This document shows, piece after piece, positions 43,901 through 53,800 of a stretch of DNA of 64,000 bases (the first letter of the stretch is position 1; every line of letters starts with the position of its first letter). The DNA is from Holothuria scabra (taxonomy: Eukaryota; Echinodermata; Holothuroidea; Aspidochirotida; Holothuriidae): the NCBI GenBank assembly GCA_037179385.1, contig CM074200.1, positions 37,001,920-37,065,919 of the forward strand. The letters are read 5' to 3'. Below the pieces are notes generated by a model, which was not told the DNA's origin, did not search any database, and saw only the letters and a list, made by a program, of their open reading frames with translations. The translations under genes and the position numbers were made by a program.

Positions 43901-46655
43901 AAGAAGGTAAAGTTAATTTTTGTGAATAACCAAGATTTTTTTTTTATGGGGGGGGGTTGGGGGGTTAGGGGTGAGGGGGAAAGGGGGATGGGGTGAAATC
44001 TTGTATGGTTGTTGCTTTAAAGGAAGGGTTGAAGCAAAAACTTAATTATCATGAGTGTGGAAGAAATATTCAATTTACATAAGGTGGTGAAACTTTTATT
44101 CATATCAGATGTGTCTTTTTTGAGATATCAGCAAATGATGTTTATTACTACATTTGCAAACAAAAGTGAACTTGAGGCAAGCATGGGATATATAACTTCC
44201 TCCCATGGAAAAGGAATGCATCCTTTCCTTTGGCTCTCCAGTTGCTTTATTTGTAGACTTTGAAGTTCATGGAGATAAGTTATTAAGGTTAAGTTGGTTC
44301 GATAGATGGGATTTTACAGCTCAGTTTCTAACAGTTTTTAACCTATCGGTTAAAATCCAGCCAGCCGCAGTCTGTTTCCAGTTGTGGTTCACTAGCTTGC
44401 TTTCTTTACTTCATTGTTTATGCTGAACACCAAGCACAATAGCAATAGGTTCCATTTTTTAAGCCTCTTTGGTTTGACGTGGCCTGGATTCAAACTCTAG
44501 ACCCCCCAGCTGCAAGTTGTAAATTCAGTTGTTCTGGAATTGTCTTTCAACTTACCAATCATCTTGTGATGTGGTTTGTTTCTTTCGTATTTTTTTTTCC
44601 AGATATATTTATTTTTTCCATCAAGGGAATACACACTACTTTGATACCAGGAATAGCCAAGAAGAATTATTTATGGGAAAGATTGCTGATAAGTATGATA
44701 ATATTTCTAATTCCTTTTACTCATGTCAAGAAAGATGTTAGTGCACTCATACTGAGTATCCATTATGGGCAGGTGATCATGAGTTATCCAGGAATAAACT
44801 CTCAAAATGGAAGAATTCACTCATCTTTGGTTACTCTATCCTGTTTGGGGTTTTGCAGTTTTAATATAATTATTTTCACACTCAGTGTTATTCACCTTCA
44901 AGTCAAAATATTGTGGTGTGTGAATGGACCAGGTTAAAAAAGAATAGACTTGTGCATTAGAACAAGGTAAAGCATTCTCAGTGTTGAATGCTATCACAGG
45001 ATGTACTCTTAATGTCTTCTCTTAAATCACTTACGTTAACCCCAATCATGCATTATCCTTTTCTATGCACAATTATCCGTTGTTCAAACTTTAACCAACA
45101 TCTTTCTTGACATGTGACTTGCAACTTAACTTACATTAGATTATTTGTGCCCAGTGTTATCATAATACAAACAGTAGGGGTGCATGTACATGTGTGCACC
45201 CCTGGCTTGGTTATGGGGAACAGGCGAGGGGGAAATATGCATGAAAGTGAAATGTTTATTTTAAAGCACTCTACACATGGAGGCACTATTGACAAATTCT
45301 CCCCAGAAACTTGAGATGAAAATGACAATGGTTAAAAATCTGTCAAAAATATGAATTTTTCACTATTATAATTTTTAGGTGACCAACTGAAAGTATGTGC
45401 TTCTTGAACCAGAGGCACATTCAATTTGGCTCTGTAATTTTTTTGGTTCTTAAACTTTTGTATGTTACTTTGTAAATGAAATACACTCTCACTTGGTGCA
45501 TTTTAAAAAGGGAGTTTTATAAGAACAAGGAATCAGTAGCATTGACAGGGGGCAAAGGGGTATGTGCTGCCCTGGAAAATCTTGTCCCCTGTATGCCCCC
45601 ACTGAGATTTGGGATTTTCAAAAAAAAAGATGTGTCTTTTGTGGTCAGAGTGTTCCTACAAGATTTTGTAAGATCGAATGTTTCTTTTGACAAGAAAAGG
45701 CAACAATGTTCATTTTCTTCAAATGAAAAAAATTGCCCATCAACTGCATTCTCAGTAGTCCAGCTCCCTCTGGACCCCATCTAATAGGGCCGAGAGCAAA
45801 GCACCACAACATTGTTAAGCAGCTCCCCCCCCCCAAATCATTGTTCCCCCAGTTTCCCCTAGAGTGAAAAGTCTGGAGATACAAATGCCTGGAATACAAT
45901 ACAGTACAAATGAAAAATTCTTTTAAGTAAATGTACATGTTTGGTGATATTTCCATTGAGTGGCCAACTCATGGTCAATCGAACTACCCTCACATCACAT
46001 TTGCACACACGTGTATGTGTAAAGGTACATGTACGTAAATGTCATAATCAAAATCTCTCCCACTCCCGCCCCTTGAGCTTTGGCCAAAACATATCTCAGT
46101 GTAACTAGAAAGTTTTGCCACTAGTGTCTAGATCAGGGTTCTGTCAGTCTGCCAGTTTCTGGTTGATCCTAATTCATCTACTAGTTTGTTCCTCTAAAAG
46201 TCTGTAAGTTACTGAATGCATATTATGAATATTCAATGGCCTTATTTGCATTCTGTGTTATTGTATTTCCTTTCTACAGATCTGAGAGGCTGGTTCGTAA
46301 ATACGTTGCAGAATTTTTCAGCACTGTACGCATTGTCATTGACTTCTTTGTGATCTTATTTTTGGAACTTCTGAGGTTTATAATCTTTCGTGTGATTGGA
46401 GCTTTCTTAATCGGAATCATATTAATCTTTGGGGATTTCCTTCTCAAACCATGCCTCACATCTTGTTTCAATAGCATTGTTCAGCCGATGTCATCATTTT
46501 GTTACAACTGTGCTGTGGCTGGACGGACAATTAGCATTCCTGTAAGAGACATGCTAACAGCTTTGTGCACCCCATGTGTAATGTTGATTCAAGCATTTAG
46601 GTTGGTGGAAATCAATTGGAATAGTAGAAGAAGCACAGAAATAGAGGAAGTTTGA
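34784..46655 (+). CDS. Unrecognised multi-exon gene, 3' part (8 exons, 458 residues)
   Basis: I do not recognise the protein. Eight exons (34784-34943, 37530-37626, 39458-39606, 41052-41147, 42804-42911, 43606-43906, 44603-44692, 46280-46655) join in one open frame with GT/AG introns of phase 1, 2, 1, 1, 1, 2, 2 and end at TGA. Total 1377 bases, 458 residues. Residues 1-333 are hydrophilic: S/T/Q/K-rich first, a strongly acidic stretch around 173-183 (WDDSEEDEDEK), then a lysine-rich region near 220-250. Residues 350-389 are strongly hydrophobic, enough for one or two membrane spans. They are followed by cysteines at 392, 396, 408, 411, 430 and 433. The C-terminus is EIEEV. This suggests a membrane-anchored protein with a long hydrophilic N-terminal part, probably cytoplasmic; that is inference. 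The start codon is not in the identified exons: an in-frame stop lies 33 bases before the first exon's start, so at least one 5' exon is missing. Confidence 0.8.
37300..37489 (+). mobile_element. Relic of the 4629-5352 TIR element in intron 1
   Basis: Matches the right part of the element at about 5170-5352: TTCATTACGTAACTTC (TTCATTGCGTCACTTC), TGTTTGTTGATTACTTGAT, AATCAAGTGTGAAAGCAAAA, CCTTTGATCTCGAAGG, GATCTGATC, and an end diverged to AAGTGTTTAAGCAGT. The left half is missing. Confidence 0.8.
37530..37626 (+). CDS. Exon 2 (residues 54-85)
   Basis: Acceptor TTTACTCCTACTACAG and donor ACAGG|GTAAGT; entry phase 1, exit phase 2. Thr/Gln/Lys-rich (VSSTPKKQHAQKQTPTNTS). A decayed transposon ends only about 40 bases upstream of the acceptor. 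Confidence 0.78.
38094..38936. mobile_element. Harbinger-like non-autonomous element in intron 2
   Basis: The ends AGGCCCTGTCACACTATTCC (continuing GGGCA) and their exact inverse form 25-bp TIRs. They are flanked by TAA on both sides (38091-38093 and 38937-38939). A 3-bp TWA target duplication is typical of PIF/Harbinger elements. The 843-bp interior is GC-richer than the gene, repeats GCAAGTTGC and GCCCGCA words, and has no transposase. Overlapping open frames inside it are not treated as genes. Confidence 0.82.
39458..39606 (+). CDS. Exon 3 (residues 86-135)
   Basis: Acceptor TTTTTTGTACAACAG and donor AAAAG|GTATGA; entry phase 2, exit phase 1. It encodes PVMQKGINSFVDRHAEESG, then DSRPVSSRASRKLQDDN and PPYDFSAALEIK. 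The composition is clearly protein-like. Confidence 0.85.
39997..40020 (+). repeat. Poly-A tract in intron 3
   Basis: A run of about twenty A ends a 230-bp A-rich stretch (39790-40020). It could be the tail of an old retroposed sequence; no A/B boxes or target duplications were found. Confidence 0.6.
41052..41147 (+). CDS. Exon 4 (residues 136-167)
   Basis: Acceptor TTTTTCTTTAAG and donor TCAAA|GTAAGA; 96 bases, phase 1 to phase 1, so it could be skipped without changing frame. Encodes SSPADIRPGRSKKGNQYD, then IPAVGKPANQ. Confidence 0.78.
41174..41728 (-). mobile_element. Long-TIR MITE, family A copy 2, in intron 4
   Basis: Inverted relative to 3938-4497. It starts AAAGTGTACCTCAAGT and ends GACTTGATGTACGCTT, with TTTAACTCCCATCT near the left and TGAAGATGGAAGTTGG near the right. 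The unique centre reads GTTTTATGACCTTGAGCACT, then GAGTGCTATCACACCTTG, the reverse of copy 1. Confidence 0.8.
42804..42911 (+). CDS. Exon 5, acidic (residues 168-203)
   Basis: Acceptor TTCAAATCTTAG and donor GGAAAG|GTAACT; 108 bases, phase 1 to phase 1, also skippable in frame. It encodes the acidic stretch SWDDSEEDEDEKIIMEELRG. Confidence 0.8.
43606..43906 (+). CDS. Exon 6, lysine-rich (residues 204-303)
   Basis: Acceptor TTGCATTTGTTTTCAG and donor AGAAG|GTAAAG; entry phase 1, exit phase 2. Includes WSLKKMRKKTLSNLPNKEKK and later FEIPGMSEEDFPPQEGKEP, a basic then acidic arrangement. Confidence 0.85.
43947..43996 (+). repeat. G-rich tract in intron 6
   Basis: Runs of four to eight G separated by short T/A spacers, just 40 bases after the exon 6 donor. 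It could form a quadruplex in DNA or pre-mRNA. Confidence 0.75.
44603..44692 (+). CDS. Exon 7, symmetric cassette exon (residues 304-333)
   Basis: A long pyrimidine tract (TTTTTTTTTCCAG) precedes the exon and the donor is GATAA|GTATGA. It is 90 bases with entry and exit both phase 2, so exons 6 and 8 join in frame with or without it. It encodes HQGNTHYFDTRNSQEELFMG, then KIAD. Called from splice-site quality, phase and open frame only; it may be alternatively used. Confidence 0.6.
46280..46655 (+). CDS. Terminal coding exon 8: hydrophobic cysteine-rich domain (residues 334-458)
   Basis: Acceptor TTTCCTTTCTACAG; entry phase 2; stop TGA at 46653-46655. It encodes SERLVRKYVAEFFSTVR, a hydrophobic block (IVIDFFVILFLELLRFIIF, then VIGAFLIGIILIFGDFLLKP), three cysteine pairs (KPCLTSCF, FCYNCAV, LCTPCVM) and AFRLVEINW. 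The hydrophobic block with one internal arginine and glycine suggests a re-entrant or double-spanning membrane segment. The cysteine pairs could be lipidated or bind metal; neither is shown. Confidence 0.85.
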
Positions 46656-49590
46656 AGACAGTGGATAGTAATGTATGTGTACTCAGGGTAAGAAATGGTT
46701 GACAAATTGAGGAAAATGAAGTGGGGTATTTATTTGTGTTCAGGTATTTTCCTCCACATTCCTATTCAACCACCAGAACAATTCCGAATTCTTCCATTTT
46801 TTCTAATGTCATTTGTACATTGTTGTAAATGAACTGATCTACATCCATTAATATTTCTAAGGTGTTCAGTCCCCCTTCCCCCCTCCCACATACACAGAGA
46901 TTCCATGCAGTCTCTGGAAATTTCCAGACCCTTCTTCCAACCTGCATTTAATTTGTACCATTTTTTTTTTCTTCTGGAACAAGTGGAAGTATGCAATTTT
47001 CACAATCTTTCAAAAATCCCTTCAAATTTCAGAAAATCTAAGGTCATGGGTAGGCTTCTGTTTCTGACATGGTGGGCCAGGATTCTATTCCCAGGTCAAG
47101 CCATCTAAAAGACTTTAAAAATGGACTCACCTACTGTCATTGTGTGTGATGCTCCACTTAAGCAATAGATAGAGGCAAACAACCCAGGAGCACACAACTT
47201 GAAGACTGCACACCCCTAGTTTAAAAGAATATTCCAAAGCCAAATTTATTTTTTTGACATTTTAAAGAAGAACATATTCTAAGCACTCTCATGAAATGTT
47301 CATTCACTTCTCATGTCCCATTCTCAAGATATTGCAATTAAATTTGACACATTTTCTCTAAAAATTGAACTTGAAGCAAACAGATGTGATGTCATGGATT
47401 CACATTTGTGGGTCAAATGGTTTGAAACTCGGATGAAAAACCTCATCTAGCATTAATTAACTGAGACTTAGAGACAAATGGATGCAAACAAAGCCATACA
47501 ACTTAGTTAAGTAAATACATACAGCATTGTTAATGATGTTATTCTACTGTATCATCCTCTGCAAAATGGAAACCTTGTAAATGTAGTACAGGAATGCTGG
47601 GTGCACATGCATTTTACTCTTTTTCCTGTTGCTCTACTGTCCTGAATCAAAATGTCACAATTAAAGCTCAGCATATTTGAACTTGCAAATCAGGAATTAC
47701 ATATAGTGGACCCTAGCTGTTGTAATTTTAGTTTACATTTTCTTCTGCATGAGGACAGGGTGTACAAAGAATTGAAAGTAGCTTGTTGCAGTCTATTCCC
47801 TTTCACAGCAGTGTAAGATATGTTTTAATTTGAAATTGATTTTAACAATTTTGTAAAATTAGAGTTCTTGTCCAAATCCAAGAAAGACTAAATCCTTATT
47901 TCTCAATTTCTATTGCCTAACTTCTCCAACTACAGTTGTACTTTGAGTCCAAGTGTACCACATATGGCCATGTACCTGTATATTAGTGTACACACCCCTG
48001 CATTTATTTCCTGTTACAAGACTTCTACCCCAGACAGTTTCTGCAGGATAATCCTTCCCCCATCCCCCCACCCCCTCCAAAAAAGGCATTTCTAGACAGT
48101 TTCTATGTTTCACCATTACCTCTTTTACACAGTTTACCCCTGAAGAAAATTTAGAATTTTTGGGGAAATGTTGTCCACAATAAAATGCTTTTGTGGGAAT
48201 TATAGTTTGGACATTGTCCATGGATGGGGAATTCAAAAGAAGGATGCAATAAAAACTGTAAATTTCCAAGTTTATATGCACAAATGTGTTAATCAAACCA
48301 GTTTCATAATTACTAGTGAATGCAAACATTGTCAGGTATGAGTGTGTTTTATATTGCAAACATACATTTAGACCATCTGGGCATGCTCAATATGTTTGAG
48401 TCACCTGATACATGTTTGGACATGTTTCTTTTTAGATGATGTTTATTTCGTCATAAATGTTTTCAGTTTTGCAAAAGTTTTCTTTTTTTTCTTTTGTTAT
48501 AGTTTCAACATGTTTTTTTTTATGGTACCCTGTAAATTTTATGCTACTAAAATTCATTTGGTTCTGACATTTGCAAGTTTCTATTTCAGCCCTGGATCTT
48601 CTGTGATCCAGGATGAGGCTCCTTAAGTTCCTCTTAAAGTCACCAAGTTTAACAATGGCTGTAAGCAAAGTCTGATAACTTTCAAAGTTTAAGGTTCGGT
48701 AATATTCCAGAAAAATACCCTAATAGACTTGATAGTTAAAAGAGATTTCCAAAGGAAAAATCGCCAGTTTGAATTAAGTTAATATATATTTTACTGTTCT
48801 CTAGACATGCAGATTCGGAGTTGGAATGTTTCCGGAGCAACTTGTTGCCTATGCAAAACATTTCGTTTATGAACCTTACATTCTCTTAATTACTCATGAA
48901 ATAGTGGATGGTTTCAAAAGTGATTCTTACTCTTTAAGGACAGGGCACAATTAATGTCACAGCTATCCTTGAAAAAATTTCCATTGTAATAACAAAGGAT
49001 TACTATAGACATATATGGCATGTCCCTCTTAGGGGATCTCAAGGTTTGCATATTTAGGTCATGTTTATTCATTATTTAGTACAAATCAAAAATTGTTCTG
49101 TAAAATGGTCAGTTTTTATAGATTTTTGTGGGAATTGTGACTGTTTTCCAAGTTTCCAATACCTTTTTTATGTCACCAGACATTTAAAGCATAGGGGTTT
49201 TTCAGATTTTCTGTCTGACAGTATCATTTTCTGGTGGTTATTGTTTACAGACAGTACAGACAGTACAATTACGTAGTTGATATTGTTAAAAGTTCTCATG
49301 AATGATGCAAAACCAGACTATTTATCCAAATTATGAAGAGATGTGAAAATATCCTACTATTAAATCTTTCTTCATCTTCTAGGTTTAATATACTTGCATG
49401 AAATTGTTCTCTAGGCTTTCAGTGTTGTTTAAGTACCCCATGTGACCTTTTTTTCTTTCTTTTGTAAGTTCCTGGTGGAGCTTTTGTAACTGTGGGACTC
49501 TAGAGAATGAAGAGAGTTGGCATCATCCTCATAATTCATGGGCATTATTGAAATGAGAAAATATGTATCTACTTTAATAAAGTAATTGTG
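46656..49590 (+). other. Probable 3' UTR and downstream flank
   Basis: No further in-frame exon is convincing. Candidate AATAAA hexamers are at 48179-48184, 48248-48253 and 49576-49581. The region is AT-rich, with no second gene. Transcript end is unknown. Confidence 0.4.
49576..49581 (+). terminator. Candidate polyadenylation hexamer AATAAA
   Basis: AATAAA followed by a GT-rich stretch (GTAATTGTGGATGTTTCT), the usual arrangement for a cleavage signal. It lies about 105 bases before the satellite array begins and is 2.9 kb from the stop codon; the upstream hexamers are alternatives. Confidence 0.4.
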
Positions 49591-49685
49591 GATGTTTCTC
49601 AGAGGCTACTTATCTTTGATATTTTTCTATAGAATATAATTAGTTGGAAAGAACGACAGTACAGCCCTACAATAGGAAGCAAGTG

Positions 49686-50800
49686 ACAAAACCAAACAAA
49701 ACCCAACAAAACCCAACAAAACCCAACCAAACCCATCCAACAAAACCCTATCAAACCCACCCAACAAATCCCAACAAAACCCATCCAAACCCACCCAACA
49801 AAACCCAACCAAACTCACCTTTAAAACCGGTGCTTTGGCCGAGTGGATAAAGGCGGTGGCATTTGAAGCGATGAAGCTAAGCAACCGGGAGGTCTGGAGT
49901 TCGATTCCTGGCCGGGTCAAAGTAAGGTGGGTTTTTCATCCAAGAGCAATCTACGGTTTTCCCATCTGAACTGGCCTTTCAAAATATACCAAATTTGATC
50001 CAAATTGTTGAATTGGTTGCCACCCGACGTGAAGTTGTAATTCATAAGCCAAATGGCTTCTCCCACATTCGTGGTCGCTAAGCGTCGTAAAACAACTGCC
50101 CTTCAAGGCCTAGAATTTTTGAATTTTTCACCCAACAAAACCCAGCAAAACCCAACAAAACCCACCTAATAAAACCCAACAAAACCAAACCAAAATCACC
50201 CAACAAAACCCAACAAAAGCCAACCAAACCCACCCAACAAAACTTAACCAAACCCATCCAACAAAACCCAATCAAACAGACCCAACAAAACCCAACCAAA
50301 CCCACCCAACAAAACCCAACCAAACCCACCCAACAAAACCCAACCAAACCAACCCAACAAAACCCAACAAAACCCAACAAATCCCAACCGAACCAACCCA
50401 ACAAAACCCAAATAAACCCACCCAACAAAACCCAACCCACTCAACAAAACCCAACCAACCCCCCAACAAAACCCAACCAAACCCAACAAAGTCCCGAAAA
50501 CCCAACCAAATCCACCCAACAAAACCCAACCAAGCCCACCCAACAAACCCCAACGAAACCAGCCCAACAAAACTCAACGAAACCAACCCAACAAAACCCA
50601 ACCAAACCCACAGAACAAAACCCAACAAAACCCAACCAAACCCACCCAACAAAACCCAACAAAACCCAACCAAACCCACCCAACAAAACCCAACCATACC
50701 AACCCCAGAAAACCCAACAAACCCAACCAGACCCACCCAAAAAAACCCAACAAAACCCAACCAAACCCATTCAACAAAACCCAACAAAGCCCACCCAACG
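49686..50800 (-). repeat. Satellite, C-rich left arm (inverted orientation)
   Basis: Plus strand consists of CCCAACAAAA, CCCAACCAAA and CCCACC words, the reverse complement of the modules found to the right of 50.81 kb. It is interrupted by a SINE at 49820-50127. Modules are AACAAAACCC (10 bp) and AACCAAACCCACCC (14 bp). Minus-strand open frames here are artefacts of the composition. Confidence 0.95.
49820..50127 (+). mobile_element. tRNA-derived SINE inserted in the satellite
   Basis: The A box TGGCCGAGTGG (49836-49846) and B box GAGTTCGATTCC (49897-49908) are spaced as in a tRNA, with a long variable-arm-like segment between as in Leu or Ser tRNAs. A non-tRNA body follows (GGTTTTCCCATCTGAACTGG; ATTCATAAGCCAAATGGCTT; GTCGTAAAACAACTGCCC) and a T-rich end (GAATTTTTGAATTTTT). 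TCACC flanks both sides (49815-49819 and 50128-50132), a possible 5-bp target duplication. It is not a functional tRNA gene: the acceptor stem does not pair well. The only copy in the window. Confidence 0.85.
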
Positions 50801-50809
50801 AAAAAAAAA
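50801..50809. other. A-rich spacer at the satellite inversion point
   Basis: CCCAACG is followed by nine A residues and then GGGTTTTGTTGGG. Left of this the plus strand is C-rich and right of it G-rich, so it is the centre of an inverted array. Confidence 0.95.
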
Positions 50810-53800
50810 GGGTTTTGTTGGGTTTTGTTTGGCTTTGTTGGGTTTTGTTGGGTGCGTTTTGTTGGGTGGGTTTTAATGGGTGTTGTTGGGTTTTGTTGGG
50901 TGGGTTTTGTTGGGTTTTGTTGATTGGGTTGGGTTGGGTTTTGTTGGGTGGGTTTGGTTGGGTTTGTTGGGTTTTGTTGGGTGGGTTTGGTTGGGTTTTG
51001 TTGATTGGGTTTTGTTGGGTTTTGTTGGGTGGGTTTGGTTGGGTTTTGTTGGGTTTTGTTGGGTGGGTTTGGTTGGGTTTTGTTGGGTTTTGTTGGGTGG
51101 GTTTGGTTGGGTTTTGTTGGGTATGCTTAGTTGGGTTTTGGTGGGTTTAGTTGAGGGTTGTTGGGTTTGTTGGGTGGGTTTGGTTGGGTTTTGTTGGGTG
51201 GGTTTGGTTGGGTTTTGTTGGGTGGGTTTGGTTGGGTTTTGTTGGGTTTTGTTGGGTGGGTTTGGTTGGGTTTTGTTGATTGGGTTTTGTTGGGTTTTGT
51301 TGGGTGGGTTTGGTTGGGTTTTGTTGGGTTTTGTTGGGTGGGTTTGGTTGGGTTTTGTTGGGTGGGTTTGGTTGGGTTTTGTTGGGTTTTGTTGGGTGGG
51401 TTTGGTTGGGTTTTGTTGGGTGGGTTTGGTTGGGTTTTGTTGGGTGGGTTTTGTTGGGTGGGTTTCGTTGGGTTTTGTTGGGTGGGTTTGGTTGGGTTTT
51501 GTTGGGTTTGTTGGGTTTGTTGGGTTTGTTGGATGGGTTTGGTTGGGTTTTGTTGGGTGGGTTTGGTTGGGTTTTGTTGGGTTTTGTTGGGTGGGTTTGG
51601 TTGGGTTTTGTTGGGTTTTGTTGGGTGGGTTTGGTTGGGTTTTGTTGGGTGGTTTTGGTTGGGTTTTGTTGGGTGGGTTTGGTTGGGTTTTGTTGGGTGG
51701 GTTTGGTTGGGTTTTGTTGGGTTTTGTTGATTGGGTTTGTGTGGGTTTTGTTGGGATTTGTTGGGTGGTTTTGGTTGGGTTTTCTTGGGTTTTCTTGGGT
51801 GGGTTTGGTTGGGTTTTGTTGGGTGGGTTTTGTTGGGTTTTGTTGATTGGGTTTGGTTGGGATTTGTTGGGTGGTTTTGGTTGGGTTTTGTTGGGTTTTC
51901 TTGGGTGGGTTTGGTTGGGTTTTGTTGGGTGGGTTTGGTTGGGTTTTGTTGGGTTTTGTTGGGTGGGTTTGGTTGGGTTTTGTTGGGTTTTGTTGATTGG
52001 GTTTGGTTGGGTTTTGTTGGGATTTGTTGGGTGGGTTTGGTTGGGTTTTGTTGGGTGGGTTTGGTAGGGTTTGGTTGGGTTTTGTTGGGTGGGTTTTGTT
52101 GGGTGGGTTTGGTTGGGTTTTGTTGGGTGGGTTTGGTTGGGTTTCGTTGGGTTTTGTTGGGTGGGTTTGGTTGGGTTTTGTTGGGATTTGTTGGGTGGGT
52201 TTGTTCGGGTTTTGTTGTGTTTTCTTGGGTGGGTTTGGTTGGGTTTTGTTGGGTGGGTTTGGTTGGGTTTTGTTGGGTGGGTTTGGTTGGGTTTTGTTGG
52301 GATTTGTTGGGTGGGTTTGTTCGGGTTTTGTTGTGTTTTCTTGGGTGGGTTTGCTTGGGTTTTGTTGGGTGGGTTTGGTTGGGTTTTGTTGATTGGGTTT
52401 GGTTGGGTTTTGTTGGGTTTTGTTGGGTGGGTTTGGTTGGGTTTGGTTGGGTTTTGTTGGGTGGGTTTTGTTGGGTTTTGTTGGGTTTTGTTGATTGGGT
52501 TTGGTTGGGTTTTGTTGGGTTTTGTTGGGTGGGTTTTGTTGGGTTTTGTTGGGTGGGTTTGGTAGGGTTTGGTTGGGTTCTGTTGGGTGGGTTTGGTTGG
52601 GTTTCCTTTGGTTTTGTTGGGTGGGTTTTGTTGGGTTTTGTTGATTGGGTTTGGTTGGGTTTTGTTGGGATTTGTTGGGTGGTTTTGGTTGGGTTTTATT
52701 AGGTTGTCTTGTGTGGGTTTGGTTTTTTTTTGTTGGGTGGGTTTGCGTGGGTTTTCTTGGGATTTGTTGGGCGGTTTTGGTTGGGTTTTCTTGGGTTTTC
52801 TTGTGTGGGTTTGGTTGGGTTTTGTTGGGTGGGTTTGGCTGGGTTTTGTTGGGTATTGTTGATTGGGTTTGGTTGCGTTTTGTTAGGATTTGTTGGGTGG
52901 GTTTGTTCGGTATTTGTTGTGTTTTCTTGGGTGGGTTTGGTTGGGTTTTGTGGATTGGGTTTGGTTGGGTTTTATTGGGTTTTGTTGGGTGGGTTTGGTT
53001 GGGTTTGGTTGGGTTTTGTTGGGTAAGTTTTGTTGGGTTTTGTTGGGATTTGTTGGGTGGTTTTGGGTTGGTTTTCTTCGGTTTTCTTGGGTGGGTTTGG
53101 TTGGGTTTTGTTGGGTGGGTTGGCGTGGGTTTTGTTGGGTTTTATTGGGTGGGTTTGGCTGGGTTTTATTGGGTTTTGTTGGGTGGGTTTGGTTGGGTTT
53201 GGTTGGGTTTTGTTGGGTAAGTTTTGTTGGGTTTTGTTGGGTGGGTTTGGTTGGGTTTTGTTGATTGGGTTTGGTTGGGTTTTGTTGGGATTTGTTGGGT
53301 GGGTCTGGCTGGGTTTTGTTGGGTGGGTTTTGTTGGGTTTTCTTGGGATTTGTTGTGTGTGTTTGGTTGGGTTTTGTTGGGATATGTTGGGTGGGTTTGG
53401 TTGGGTTTTGTTGGGTTTTGTTGGGTGTGTTTGGTTGGGTTTTGTTGGGTGGTTTTGGTTTGGTTTTCCTGGGTGGGTTTGGTTGGGTTTTGTTGGGTGG
53501 GTTTGCGTGGGTTTTGTTGGGTATTGTTGATTGGGTTTTGTTGGGTTTTGTTGGGATTTGTTGGGTGGTTTTGGTTGGGTTTTCTTGGGTTTTCTTGGGT
53601 GGGTTTGGTTGGGTTTTGTTGGGTGGGTTGGCGTGGGTTTTGTTGGGTTTTGTTGGGTGGGTTTGGCTGGGTTTTGTTGGGTATTGTTGATTGGGTTTGG
53701 TTGGATTTTGTTGGGATTTGTTGGGTGGTTTTGGTTGGGTTTTGTTGATTGGGTTTGGTTGGGTTTTGTTGGGTTTTGTTGGGATTTGTTGGGTGGGTTT

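Noticed and set aside
48592..48629. An extra terminal exon after TTCTATTTCAG (open as GSSVIQDEAP)
   Set aside because: It would require a donor inside the final coding exon. The only good one (CCT|GTAAGA at 46541) is phase 0 and gives a different frame with a quick stop. The uninterrupted C-terminus is simpler.
49829..49920. A functional tRNA gene
   Set aside because: A and B boxes are present, but the acceptor stem does not pair and a non-tRNA body with T-rich tail follows. It is the head of a SINE.
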